Positions 22,281 to 34,643 are shown, counted from the stretch's first letter. The stretch: DNA of 64,000 nt from Siphonodentalium dalli (GCA_032622095.1 CP136064.1:263729863-263793862); one strand, 5' to 3'. A program made the numbers and translations. The notes: a model not told the origin generated them from the sequence alone.

Positions 22281-22872
22281 CTGGAATATATAGGAAAGTC
22301 CTCTAGAAATGGACCTACGGGCATGTTTCTTTCAGAAGGTTTTGAGCATTGCCTCTAATTGTATTTTTTCTCGCTGAATTCAAAATCCATGGGCAAGTTG
22401 GCAAGTGACTATTTTCCGCATAAAGTGGCACCCATACATGGTCGCCGTCTACAAATGAATGGAAACTGCCATTCGGTTGCCTAATGAGGTTTAGATGAAC
22501 AGCTATCCCAAACTTAAACGAAATATTATTAAAGAGATTTCTAAACGGATGTAGACATCAACAACGCAACATTTTTAAGTGGATGGTTTATATAATTGAA
22601 CAAATTTGTTGCTGAAAATTGATTGTATAATCCCTTTAACGTGGTTGGTAATTCAAGAACAATGAATTATGCTAAAATATTTCTTTCCAAAGGTTTCGAA
22701 TAATATTTTTAAATTTATTTGTTCTTGAATGTTTCATAGACACTGGTTTTTGCTCAAATCGCTGTGATTAGCAAAATACCGCAAAAATGACAACGTTTTC
22801 TTTACAGCATCTTTTTGTCCTGTCAGCATCATATATAATATAGCAACACTTATCCAGCTGTGAACCAATTAC
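22281..22872 (-). other. Intron of the CUB/LDLa gene
   Basis: Donor CAG|gtaatt at 22873/22872 and acceptor at 22282-22281. No repeats with clear boundaries inside. Confidence 0.75.
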
Positions 22873-23141
22873 CTGAGGTCTTGAAGCAGTAGTCCGGCGG
22901 TTCGAGCATATCAACCGGATGACGATCGACACAATCAAGAAAAACATGGCACCTCCCACTGACGCTCCAATTATAGCAGCTGTTGATATACCACCCCCGA
23001 TACCACCATAATCATCACACCACATTTCGTCGTCGGCTGAACTAGCATCGCAATTGTTTGTACCGTCGCATTTCAGAGAAGAGTCGATACATTCATTGCA
23101 CATATATTCAGTACAGCTGTACCCAGACCAATAACTGTTAT
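22873..23141 (-). CDS. CUB/LDLa transmembrane receptor, LDLa + transmembrane exon
   Basis: The acceptor 'cgatcacag' precedes and donor CAG|gtaatt follows; entry is phase 1, matching the previous exon. About 90 residues. A complete LDL-receptor class A module carries six cysteines (SC, MC, EC, KC, NC, WC) and the calcium-site signature CDGTNNCDASSADDE. A Gly-rich linker follows, then a single transmembrane helix starting AAIIGASVGGAMFFLIV, then the stop-transfer residues CSNRR and the start of the tail. This places the CUB domain outside the cell and the PPxY tail inside. The order CUB, LDLa, TM resembles NETO, LRP10/LRP12 and related receptors; I cannot name an orthologue. Confidence 0.9.
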
Positions 23142-23334
23142 CTGTGATCGAAACAAACGTGAAATCAGTAAGGACAGGTATATATGGCGAGAATGTCTCT
23201 GCGAGGGAGGGGGTGGTGTCCACATAGGAATTCCCACTGCAGCACACCGCCTTTGAGGCAGACCCAAATTCTCAATTCCACGTGCACCCCCACCTTTGGG
23301 TTGGACTTTCAACTGGCATCGAAAGCTCTCCAAG

Positions 23335-23451
23335 TGTTTGAAAATTCCAGCTTTAATGTAGGAATTTTTCGACTTTTGGCATAAAAACAACAATTTTCTC
23401 ATTGAATACTGATTGGAAAGTCAAACTAACAGAAGAAATTCAACCTACAGT
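23335..23451 (+). repeat. Dispersed repeat family E, copy 2 (intronic)
   Basis: Diverged counterpart of 21771-21866, inside the intron between the LDLa exon and the second CUB exon. Confidence 0.45.
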
Positions 23452-23996
23452 TGGTCTGCATTATCAACTAATGTTGTGTCGGACTTGAAATGTCCATGTT
23501 GTTGGCCAAAGTTTGGTGTGAGATTGTAATGGCGCAACTTGCGCCTCTTCACACGGGTCATATACATGTAATGTCAATGATGATATATTAAGTGGTTGTC
23601 CGTGAACTAAAGTCGGCATATCATTGGACAGTCATATATGCATAGCACTTTACTGGCGGGTCGGCTTAGGAAATTATAAATTTGTTGCTATAAATTTATT
23701 TTTGAGAATTATTTTTTAGAATTACAACACTTTACCTACTTTTGAAAATTTAACATAAAATTCAAAAATAAATATTATATACACCAACTTCTAATGGAAC
23801 AGGTCCCAAGCCGCCCCGCCAAATAAGTATCTACTGTTTTCAATAACGCATCAAATCACACCCATATATATGTTCAACTTGGTAACGTTTGCTCCGGAGA
23901 TTTCCATGGAACTACCGCATTCAAAAATGATCACTTGATCTCCCCATTGAGATCGATCATTGGTTTTCCATGACCTGTTTATGTACACGTACTGAC

Positions 23997-24134
23997 CTGA
24001 TGTGAACGCCGTGAAAATCAATGTGAATCCGTCCATAGTGACAGAACTGTCACTTACGAACTTCAGTGTTGCGTATCTCTGTGAGGTCATTATATTACCA
24101 TATCTATCGTGACGGGAGTCTCCGCTCAGTGTTG
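23997..24134 (-). CDS. CUB/LDLa transmembrane receptor, CUB domain 3' half
   Basis: Acceptor 'gcattgcag', donor CAG|gtcagt, phase 1 in and phase 1 out. The 46 codons include LSGDSRHDRYGNIMTSQ, then 'ATLKFVSDSS' and 'VTMDGFTLIFTAF'. This is the classic end of a CUB domain: a beta strand with F-x-S-D, then G-F-x-L-x-F. The third and fourth cysteines of four-cysteine CUB domains are absent, so this is a two-cysteine type. Splicing to the previous exon gives a Gly/Ala junction without frame loss. Confidence 0.88.
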
Positions 24135-24264
24135 CTGCAATGCACATGACAATATTTATCAGATATAATATCTTTAATATTTCGATCAACTATAATGGGG
24201 CTCATCTGTTCCACGCATTATTGTTCGTTTGTGATTTTTTGGCGTGGTTCGTTCCGATGCGGCT

Positions 24265-24328
24265 CCCTCACTGTATGAAGGTGCGGCAGTTAATTTAAGT
24301 TTTCCTGCTTGGATTCCTTCGTTCATGA
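24265..24328 (-). pseudogene. Relict duplicate of the CUB 5' exon
   Basis: About 60 bases closely match part of the CUB exon at 25083-25147. Translated on the minus strand it gives NEGIQAGKLKLTAAPSYSEG against EGIQAGILKLTAAPSYSDG in the functional exon. The similarity stops abruptly before the second cysteine, there is no matching donor, and the rest of the domain is missing. I therefore call it a broken exon copy within the intron. Confidence 0.7.
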
Positions 24329-24545
24329 TTTTATAGGAAGTTTCGCCAGCAAACAATTGAAAAATGGCCCCCAGGTCAGTATAGCACGGATTTCTTCCCT
24401 CGGGAAGTCTTCCTTAAACCAAAATTTATAATTACACGAAGTAATACTAATGTTTTTATTAGTAACAAGCAATTATTTTCACACAATAAGCCATTCTATC
24501 ATATGTTAGTACTGTTTAACCCTCCCATGACTTGAGCTTCCTGAA

Positions 24546-24738
24546 ATTTTGAGAAAACCCTGTGCCAATCCATTCTCTTATATTTACGAGTCTCCCGCAT
24601 GGAGCCCCGCATATATAAGAGAATGCATTGGCCTAACAATACTTGCCTTGACCTTGTAAGCCAGTGCATTCTCTTACATATCTGCGGGGATCACTATGGT
24701 ATATACTCGCATATATATGATAATGCAATGGAACCGGG
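24546..24738. mobile_element. MITE family A, diverged copy 3 (intronic)
   Basis: It carries the stem-loop words of family A ('cattctcttatat', 'gcatatataagagaatgcat', 'tattctcttacatat') in two successive hairpins, as at 14931-15142, but is more diverged and without clear TTAA ends. It lies between the two CUB exons. Confidence 0.65.
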
Positions 24739-24939
24739 AACTGGCGTGCACCGGGATGGGCAATTCCAAAAGAGTCCACAACAATAGGGAAATATTGGAT
24801 TTGACTCGGCAAAATTCAACTATAATAGTTGAATATAACAATAGTAGTTGAATGCAAGATGTGCCTGACATTTTTTATGTATTTCCCAAAAATAACTTGC
24901 TGTACAAAAACAAAACTTTGGATAATCTATTCAGTTTAC

Positions 24940-25182
24940 CTTTATCAGAAAAAGGTGTAGTCAGCACATGTGAGCTGTCGTAGATATACAACTTATCAGT
25001 ATCGTCTTCGGTGTCCAGAAAGGGATTGTTGAACATCAGCATTTTGCCAATTGGTGCCTTTATCTGCATAACGCAGTCCATACCATCACTGTATGAAGGT
25101 GCGGCAGTTAATTTAAGTATTCCTGCTTGGATCCCTTCTAATGTCATGTCGATCTCTCCTCCGCACCTCTGGTCCATATAAT
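24940..25182 (-). CDS. CUB/LDLa transmembrane receptor, CUB domain 5' half
   Basis: Acceptor 'tatatatctacag' and donor G|gtaaac on the minus strand, phase 1 at both ends, 81 codons. It starts YMDQRCGGEIDMTLEG, the usual CUB opening with Cys-Gly-Gly. It then has MDCVMQIKAP with the second cysteine, and ends with a 'FLDTEDDTDKLYIYD' segment, the conserved acidic calcium-binding and Tyr-containing core of CUB domains. It joins the exon at 24134 in frame. The exon before it, which should carry the signal peptide, could not be identified in 25183-25744. It may lie beyond the satellite array, which would then be intronic. Confidence 0.88.
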
Positions 25183-25744
25183 CTGTAGATATATACAAAG
25201 AGTGTCGATATCACCACCATAAATGATACCTCCCTGTGGGTCTCCGTTTGGGGTGTCCATCTTGAGAGCTGCACCCCCATTGAAACAGACCGAAATGGCT
25301 GCATTGAAAATTCTGCTGCTATCTTTCTTCACCCTAATTTTGATATCCATGCATACATTCAGTGTTAAATTCATTATTTATTTGTTCAACAGCAGAATTG
25401 TTCAATCAGAATTCAATCTAAAAAAATGAATTTAAATATTTTTTAAAACCAAACTGTTTAAATGATAAACAATTGCACGAATCATATACATGAGTCTGTT
25501 TCAGCTACCTGACATAAGGGCAAGTGTTGGTGTGTTCACATCGGACGTCGATCTCAGAAACAGACAATATTTATATGGATAAAGTCTTATTACCAGTGGG
25601 CGGTACTACCGCTGTGGGTGTGGCCTCTGTGGAAAGTTCCATTCTGGTACATGTATACGTATGTGATCTATACCTGGGTTAATGCACTGTGTGTGCTTGG
25701 AGATGTTCTTGCCTGATAACGCCAGGCGGGCGACAAAACATTAA
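25183..25744. other. 5' flank or intron of the CUB/LDLa gene
   Basis: Minus-strand candidates for an upstream exon exist but are weak: a frame ending phase 1 before 'gtagct' at about 25508-25509, and one ending before 'gtatca' at about 25229 that would leave an intron of only 47 bases. I do not call either. A GCGGGCGACAA word at 25727-25737 lies next to the array and is repeated inverted on its other side. Confidence 0.45.
25295..25429 (+). CDS. Possible short secreted-peptide start, opposite strand
   Basis: An ATG in good context (gaaATGG) begins MAALKILLLSFFTLILISM, a textbook signal-peptide profile, and the frame runs to 25429. It lies head to head with the minus-strand receptor. No clear donor follows, and a 45-codon frame with a hydrophobic start can occur by chance in AT-rich DNA. 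It could be a first exon of another gene or nothing. Confidence 0.2.
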   Translation: MAALKILLLSFFTLILISMHTFSVKFIIYLFNSRIVQSEFNLKK

Positions 25745-26194
25745 GGTTAGAAGGAACTAAATAAGTAGAATTACGTCCCTTTCGTTTTTACAGGGTATCT
25801 CGAATACGAGTTTAAAAAATTCTGGCGCGCGATTGGGGTATAATATGTCAAATAATTTTACAAATTCAAGAAATATAATACCCATAGCATGTAAAAACGT
25901 GGGCGTTTCCTAGTCTGAAATGCGTTCGTGTCCAAACAATGGCGGGATATGGAGGCTGTGTATTGGCTTTTGTCAGACTGTCAAATTCTGTGCAAAAAGT
26001 GGGGTAGTGTGGAAAACATATGCTGGTTTTCGAAAAAGGCGTGGCTCGAAAGGTACTCCTATGTGCGAACAGATGCCGAAAGGGTTGGTCTTTACGAACG
26101 CATGCATCGTGCACTTCGGAACTCGAAAATTTAGCGTGGGCGTGGTCAAACGTTAACACTATGGCCTATGGAAAACATTTAGTTCCTTCTAACC
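25745..26194. mobile_element. L element 1 (left edge of the array)
   Basis: 450 bp. The left end GGTTAGAAGGAACTAAAT and right end ATTTAGTTCCTTCTAACC are perfect inverted repeats of at least 18 bp. It is preceded by TTAA (25741-25744) in unique flanking sequence and followed by S1. No transposase; non-autonomous. Confidence 0.85.
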
Positions 26195-29100
26195 TGAAGC
26201 AGAACAATCGAATTTTTCGTATTTCGGCCTATGATGGACAAACGTGGTGAAAAATCACATAATTGTGATCTGATTTGCGAAGCATACATAGTTAGACATT
26301 ACATTACACCAGAATTTGGATTTTATTGCCATTTTTCAGGAAGTGGGGAATATTTGCACCTGATAACCTTTGTGAGATTTTCACTTATTTATCGTTATTC
26401 TGTATCTGGTGTGCCACTTTAAGAGAGAAATCACCTCACATCGATATCTTTATCTATTTGTGGACATCTGACCATCAGCATAAACTTGACGTCTCGAGTA
26501 TTTTTAACCATGCAGCTGCCAACTTGTCGACCGTGTAGAAATTCCTATTTTTTCTGGTGCAGGGGGGTGGGGTGTAAAAATCTAACTATTTATTCAGAAA
26601 CCCGTCAATTTTGGTCAACTAAGCATATCATCTGAAACATGATTTGCACGTATTGTCTGTGCCGCTATATACATGCGCGTCATGCCCATTAAAGGCATAT
26701 TCTGTTAGTTTAATTACCAAATTTTACCAAAATTTCCACATATTTTGAGAATTTTCCCAAATATGGCAAATCTCGGCATGACATGACCCCGAGGCACCCA
26801 TAATTTTTTATGTTGAACTGCAGACGGTACTGATCAATTCCCAACTATTAGTTCTTTTATTTAGGAAGGGACGTTCCCATCATTGGCAACGACATGGACA
26901 CATTTCCACAAAAATTTCCCCAGTAGATGAACCATCTTCAGATACAGTGGGGTTAAAATAACCATGATTGCTGGGGAACGAGAACAAAGAAATGTGTAAA
27001 ATCAGTTTTATTTAGCATAGATATGACACAGCTTCACGCAGAGGAAGTAGGGATTACATAGGGTCATGTTTGCACATCTCTGAAGCAGAACAATCGAATT
27101 TTTCGTATTTCGGCATATGATGGACAAACGTGGTGAAAAATCACATAATTGTGATCTGATTTGCGAAGCATACATAGTTAGACATTACATTACACCAGAA
27201 TTTGGATTTTATTGCCATTTTTCAGGAATGGGGAATATTTGCACCTGATAACCTTTGTGAGATTTTCACTTATTTATCGTTATTCTGTATCTGGTGTGCC
27301 ACTTTAAGAGAGAAATCACCTCACATCGATATCTTTATCTATTTGTGGACATCTGACCATCAGCATAAACTTGACGTCTCGAGTATTTTTAACCATGCAG
27401 CTGCCAACTTGTCGACCGTGTAGAAATTCCTATCTTTTCTGGTGCAGGGGGGTGGGGTGTAAAAATCTAACTATTTATTCAGAAACCCGTCAATTTTGGT
27501 CAACTAAGCATATCATCTGAAACATGATTTGCACGTATTGTCTGTGCCGCTATATACATGCGCGTCATGCCCATTAAAGGCATATTCTGTTAGTTTAATT
27601 ACCAAATTTTACCAAAATTTCCACATATTTTGAGAATTTTCCCAAATATGGCAAATCTCGGCATGACATGACCCCGAGGCACCCATAATTTTTTATGTTG
27701 AACTGCAGACGGTACTGATCAATTCCCAACTATTAGTTCTTTTATTTAGGAAGGGACGTTCCCATCATTGGCAACGACATGGACACATTTCCACAAAAAT
27801 TTCCCCAGTAGATGAACCATCTTCAGATACAGTGGGGTTAAAATAACCATGATTGCTGGGGAACGAGAACAAAGAAATGTGTAAAATCAGTTTTATTTAG
27901 CATAGATATGACACAGCTTCACGCAGAGGAAGTAGGGATTACATAGGGTCATGTTTGCACATCTCTGAAGCAGAAAAATCGAATTTTTCGTATTTCGGCC
28001 TATGATGGACAAACGTGGTGAAAAATCACATAATTGTGATCTGATTTGCGAAGCATACATAGTTAGACATTACATTACACCAGAATTTGGATTTTATTGC
28101 CATTTTTCAGGAAGTGGGGAATATTTGCACCTGATAACCTTTGTGAGATTTTCACTTATTTATCGTTATTCTGTATCTGGTGTGCCACTTTAAGAGAGAA
28201 ATCACCTCACATCGATATCTTTATCTATTTGTGGACATCTGACCATCAGCATAAACTTGACGTCTCGAGTATTTTTAACCATGCAGCTGCCAACTTGTCG
28301 ACCGTGTAGAAATTCCTATCTTTTCTGGTGCAGGGGGGTGGGGTGTAAAAATCTAACTATTTATTCAGAAACCCGTCAATTTTGGTCAACTAAGCATATC
28401 ATCTGAAACATGATTTGCACGTATTGTCTGTGCCGCTATATACATGCGCGTCATGCCCATTAAAGGCATATTCTGTTAGTTTAATTACCAAATTTTACCA
28501 AAATTTCCACATATTTTGAGAATTTTCCCAAATATGGCAAATCTCGGCATGACATGACCCCGAGGCACCCATAATTTTTTATGTTGAACTGCAGACGGTA
28601 CTGATCAATTCCCAACTATTAGTTCTTTTATTTAGGAAGGGACGTTCCCATCATTGGCAACGACATGGACACATTTCCACAAAAATTTCCCCAGTAGATG
28701 AACCATCTTCAGATACAGTGGGGTTAAAATAACCATGATTGCTGGGGAACGAGAACAAAGAAATGTGTAAAATCAGTTTTATTTAGCATAGATATGACAC
28801 AGCTTCACGCAGAGGAAGTAGGGATTACATAGGGTCATGTTTGCACATCTCTGAAGCAGAAAAATCGAATTTTTCGTATTTCGGCCTATGATGGACAAAC
28901 GTGGTGAAAAATCACATAATTGTGATCTGATTTGCGAAGCATACATAGTTAGACATTACATTACACCAGAATTGGATTTTATTGCCATTTTTCAGGAAGT
29001 GGGGAATATTTGCACCTGATAACCTTTGTGAGATTTTCACTTATTTATCGTTATTCTGTATCTGGTGTGCCACTTTAAGAGAGAAATCACCTCACATCGA

Positions 29101-30627
29101 TATCTTTATCTATTTGTGGACATCTGACCATCAGCATAAACTTGACGTCTCGAGTATTTTTAACCATGCAGCTGCCAACTTGTCGACCGTGTAGAAATTC
29201 CTATCTTTTCTGGTGCAGGGGGGTGGGGTGTAAAAATCTAACTATTTATTCAGAAACCCGTCAATTTTGGTCAACTAAGCATATTATCTGAAACATGATT
29301 TGCACGTATTGTCTGTGCCGCTATATACATGCGCGTCATGCCCATTAAAGGCATATTCTGTTAGTTTAATTACCAAATTTTACCAAAATTTCCACATATT
29401 TTGAGAATTTTCCCAAATATGGCAAATCTCGGCATGACATGACCCCGAGGCACCCATAATTTTTTATGTTGAACTGCAGACGGTACTGATCAATTCCCAA
29501 CTATTAGTTCTTTTATTTAGGAAGGGACGTTCCCATCATTGGCAACGACATGGACACATTTCCACAAAAATTTCCCCAGTAGATGAACCATCTTCAGATA
29601 CAGTGGGGTTAAAATAACCATGATTGCTGGGGAACGAGAACAAAGAAATGTGTAAAATCAGTTTTATTTAGCATAGATATGACACAGCTTCACGCAGAGG
29701 AAGTAGGGATTACATAGGGTCATGTTTGCACATCTCTGAAGCAGAAAAATCGAATTTTTCGTATTTCGGCCTATGATGGACAAACGTGGTGAAAAATCAC
29801 ATAATTGTGATCTGATTTGCGAAGCATACATAGTTAGACATTACATTACACCAGAATTTGGATTTTATTGCCATTTTTCAGGAAGTGGGGAATATTTGCA
29901 CCTGATAACCTTTGTGAGATTTTCACTTATTTATCGTTATTCTGTATCTGGTGTGCCACTTTAAGAGAGAAATCACCTCACATCGATATCTTTATCTATT
30001 TGTGGACATCTGACCATCAGCATAAACTTGACGTCTCGAGTATTTTTAACCATGCAGCTGCCAACTTGTCGACCGTGTAGAAATTCCTATCTTTTCTGGT
30101 GCAGGGGGGTGGGGTGTAAAAATCTAACTATTTATTCAGAAACCCGGACAATTTTGGTCAACTAAGCATATCATCTGAAACATGATTTGCACGTATTGTC
30201 TGTGCCGCTATATACATGCGCGTCATGCCCATTAAAGGCATATTATGTTAGTTTAATTACCAAATTTTACCAAAATTTCCACATATTTTGAGAATTTTCC
30301 CAAATATGGCAAATCTCGGCATGACATGACCCCGAGGCACCCATAATTTTTTATGTTGAACTGCAGACGGTACTGATCAATTCCCAACTATTAGTTCTTT
30401 TATTTAGGAAGGGACGTTCCCATCATTGGCAACGACATGGACACATTTCCACAAAAATTTCCCCAGTAGATGAACCATCTTCAGATACAGTGGGGTTAAA
30501 ATAACCATGATTGCTGGGGAACGAGAACAAAGAAATGTGTAAAATCAGTTTTATTTAGCATATATATGACACAGCTTCACGCAGAGGAAGTAGGGATTAC
30601 ATAGGGTCATGTTTGCACATCTCTTAA
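26195..30627 (+). repeat. S units 1-5
   Basis: S1 and S2 share 'cagaacaatcg' where all others read 'cagaaaaatcg'. S2 has a one-base loss in 'caggaatgggg', S4 a one-base loss in 'agaattggat', and S5 a one-base gain 'acccggacaat'. S5 ends TTAA before L2. Confidence 0.95.
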
Positions 30628-31077
30628 GGTTAGAAGGAACTAAATAAGTAGAATTACGTCCCTTTCGTTTTTACAGGGTATCTCGAATACGAGTTTAAAA
30701 AATTCTGGCGCGCGATTGGGGTATAATATGTCAAATAATTTTACAAATTCAAGAAATATAATACCCATAGCATGTAAAAACGTGGGCGTTTCCTAGTCTG
30801 AAATGCGTTCGTGTCCAAACAATGGCGGGATATGGAGGCTGTGTATTGGCTTTTGTCAGACTGTCAAATTCTGTGCAAAAAGTGGGGTAGTGTGGAAAAC
30901 ATATGCTGGTTTTCGAAAAAGGCGTGGCTCGAAAGGTACTCCTATGTGCGAACAGATGCCGAAAGGGTTGGTCTTTACGAACGCATGCATCGTGCACTTC
31001 GGAACTCGAAAATTTAGCGTGGGCGTGGTCAAACGTTAACACTATGGCCTATGGAAAACATTTAGTTCCTTCTAACC
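30628..31077. mobile_element. L element 2
   Basis: 450 bp with perfect terminal inverted repeats like L1. Flanked by TTAA (left) and TGAA (right, start of S6). Confidence 0.85.
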
Positions 31078-31967
31078 TGAAGCAGAAAAATCGAATTTTT
31101 CGTATTTCGGCCTATGATGGACAAACGTGGTGAAAAATCACATAATTGTGATCTGATTTGCGAAGCATACATAGTTAGACATTACATTACACCAGAATTT
31201 GGATTTTATTGCCATTTTTCAGGAAGTGGGGAATATTTGCACCTGATAACCTTTGTGAGATTTTCACTTATTTATCGTTATTCTGTATCTGGTGTGCCAC
31301 TTTAAGAGAGAAATCACCTCACATCGATATCTTTATCTATTTGTGGACATCTGACCATCAGCATAAACTTGACGTCTCGAGTATTTTTAACCATGCAGCT
31401 GCCAACTTGTCGACCGTGTAGAAATTCCTATCTTTTCTGGTGCAGGGGGGTGGGGTGTAAAAATCTAACTATTTATTCAGAAACCCGTCAATTTTGGTCA
31501 ACTAAGCATATCATCTGAAACATGATTTGCACGTATTGTCTGTGCCGCTATATACATGCGCGTCATGCCCATTAAAGGCATATTCTGTTAGTTTAATTAC
31601 CAAATTTTACCAAAATTTCCACATATTTTGAGAATTTTCCCAAATATGGCAAATCTCGGCATGACATGACCCCGAGGCACCCATAATTTTTTATGTTGAA
31701 CTGCAGACGATACTGATCAATTCCCAACTATTAGTTCTTTTATTTAGGAAGGGACGTTCCCATCATTGGCAACGACATGGACACATTTCCACAAAAATTT
31801 CCCCAGTAGATGAACCATCTTCAGATACAGTGGGGTTAAAATAACCATGATTGCTGGGGAACGAGAACAAAGAAATGTGTAAAATCACTTTTATTTAGCA
31901 TATATATGACACAGCTTCACGCAGAGGAAGTAGGGATTACATAGGGTCATGTTTGCACATCTCTTAA
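31078..31967 (+). repeat. S unit 6
   Basis: First unit with the linked 'acgatact', 'tcacttttat' and 'catatatat' variants typical of S units standing before an L. Confidence 0.95.
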
Positions 31968-32417
31968 GGTTAGAAGGAACTAAATAAGTAGAATTACGTC
32001 CCTTTCGTTTTTACAGGGTATCTCGAATACGAGTTTAAAAAATTCTGGCGCGCGATTGGGGTATAATATGTCAAATAATTTTACAAATTCAAGAAATATA
32101 ATACCCATAGCATGTAAAAACGTGGGCGTTTCCTAGTCTGAAATGCGTTCGTGTCCAAACAATGGCGGGATATGGAGGCTGTGTATTGGCTTTTGTCAGA
32201 CTGTCAAATTCTGTGCAAAAAGTGGGGTAGTGTGGAAAACATATGCTGGTTTTCGAAAAAGGCGTGGCTCGAAAGGTACTCCTATGTGCGAACAGATGCC
32301 GAAAGGGTTGGTCTTTACGAACGCATGCATCGTGCACTTCGGAACTCGAAAATTTAGCGTGGGCGTGGTCAAACGTTAACACTATGGCCTATGGAAAACA
32401 ATTAGTTCCTTCAAACC
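31968..32417. mobile_element. L element 3
   Basis: The right terminal repeat is mutated (AATTAGTTCCTTCAAACC); the left one is intact. Confidence 0.85.
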
Positions 32418-34193
32418 TGAAGCAGAAAAATCGAATTTTTCGTATTTCGGCCTATGATGGACAAACGTGGTGAAAAATCACATAATTGTGATCTGATTTG
32501 CGAAGCATACATAGTTAGACATTACATTACACCAGAATTTGGATTTTATTGCCATTTTTCAGGAAGTGGGGAATATTTGCACCTGATAACCTTTGTGAGA
32601 TTTTCACTTATTTATCGTTATTCTGTATCTGGTGTGCCACTTTAAGAGAGAAATCACCTCACATCGATATCTTTATCTATTTGTGGACATCTGACCATCA
32701 GCATAAACTTGACGTCTCGAGTATTTTTAACCATGCAGCTGCCAACTTGTCGACCGTGTAGAAATTCCTATCTTTTCTGGTGCAGGGGGGTGGGGTGTAA
32801 AAATCTAACTATTTATTCAGAAACCCGTCAATTTTGGTCAACTAAGCATATCATCTGAAACATGATTTGCACGTATTGTCTGTGCCGCTATATACATGCG
32901 CGTCATGCCCATTAAAGGCATATTCTGTTAGTTTAATTACCAAATTTTACCAAAATTTCCACATATTTTGAGAATTTTCCCAAATATGGCAAATCTCGGC
33001 ATGACATGACCCCGAGGCACCCATAATTTTTTATGTTGAACTGCAGACGGTACTGATCAATTCCCAACTATTAGTTCTTTTATTTAGGAAGGGACGTTCC
33101 CATCATTGGCAACGACATGGACACATTTCCACAAAAAATTCCCCAGTAGATGAACCATCTTCAGATACAGTGGGGTTAAAATAACCATGATTGCTGGGGA
33201 ACGAGAACAAAGAAATGTGTAAAATCAGTTTTATTTAGCATAGATATGACACAGCTTCACGCAGAGGAAGTAGGGATTACATAGGGTCATGTTTGCACAT
33301 CTCTGAAGCAGAAAAATCGAATTTTTCGTATTTCGGCCTATGATGGACAAACGTGGTGAAAAATCACATAATTGTGATCTGATTTGCGAAGCATACATAG
33401 TTAGACATTACATTACACCAGAATTTGGATTTTATTGCCATTTTTCAGGAAGTGGGGAATATTTGCACCTGATAACCTTTGTGAGATTTTCACTTATTTA
33501 TCGTTATTCTGTATCTGGTGTGCCACTTTAAGAGAGAAATCACCTCACATCGATATCTTTATCTATTTGTGGACATCTGACCATCAGCATAAACTTGACG
33601 TCTCGAGTATTTTTAACCATGCAGCTGCCAACTTGTCGACCGTGTAGAAATTCCTATCTTTTCTGGTGCAGGGGGGTGGGGTGTAAAAATCTAACTATTT
33701 ATTCAGAAACCCGTCAATTTTGGTCAACTAAGCATATCATCTGAAACATGATTTGCACGTATTGTCTGTGCCGCTATATACATGCGCGTCATGCCCATTA
33801 AAGGCATATTCTGTTAGTTTAATTACCAAATTTTACCAAAATTTCCACATATTTTGAGAATTTTCCCAAATATGGCAAATCTCGGCATGACATGACCCCG
33901 AGGCACCCATAATTTTTTATGTTGAACTGCAGACGATACTGATCAATTCCCAACTATTAGTTCTTTTATTTAGGAAGGGACGTTCCCATCATTGGCAACG
34001 ACATGGACACATTTCCACAAAAATTTCCCCAGTAGATGAACCATCTTCAGATACAGTGGGGTTAAAATAACCATGATTGCTGGGGAACGAGAACAAAGAA
34101 ATGTGTAAAATCACTTTTATTTAGCATATATATGACACAGCTTCACGCAGAGGAAGTAGGGATTACATAGGGTCATGTTTGCACATCTCTTAA
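32418..34193 (+). repeat. S units 7-8
   Basis: S7 has the standard variants (acggtact, tcagttttat, catagatat); S8, before L4, has the alternative set. Confidence 0.95.
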
Positions 34194-34643
34194 GGTTAGA
34201 AGGAACTAAATAAGTAGAATTACGTCCCTTTCGTTTTTACAGGGTATCTCGAATACGAGTTTAAAAAATTCTGGCGCGCGATTGGGGTATAATATGTCAA
34301 ATAATTTTACAAATTCAAGAAATATAATACCCATAGCATGTAAAAACGTGGGCGTTTCCTAGTCTGAAATGCGTTCGTGTCCAAACAATGGCGGGATATG
34401 GAGGCTGTGTATTGGCTTTTGTCAGACTGTCAAATTCTGTGCAAAAAGTGGGGTAGTGTGGAAAACATATGCTGGTTTTCGAAAAAGGCGTGGCTCGAAA
34501 GGTACTCCTATGTGCGAACAGATGCCGAAAGGGTTGGTCTTTACGAACGCATGCATCGTGCACTTCGGAACTCGAAAATTTAGCGTGGGCGTGGTCAAAC
34601 GTTAACACTATGGCCTATGGAAAACAATTAGTTCCTTCAAACC
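34194..34643. mobile_element. L element 4
   Basis: Same subtype as L3: intact left end, mutated right end. Confidence 0.85.

Noticed and set aside
25203-25304. Extra upstream exon of the receptor ending at about 25230
   Set aside because: It would need a 47-base intron and adds no recognisable signal peptide or CUB sequence.
25745-26194. L as the LTR of a small retrotransposon
   Set aside because: The ends are GG/CC with long inverted repeats rather than TG/CA, no primer binding site or polypurine tract is visible next to it, and S has no coding capacity.
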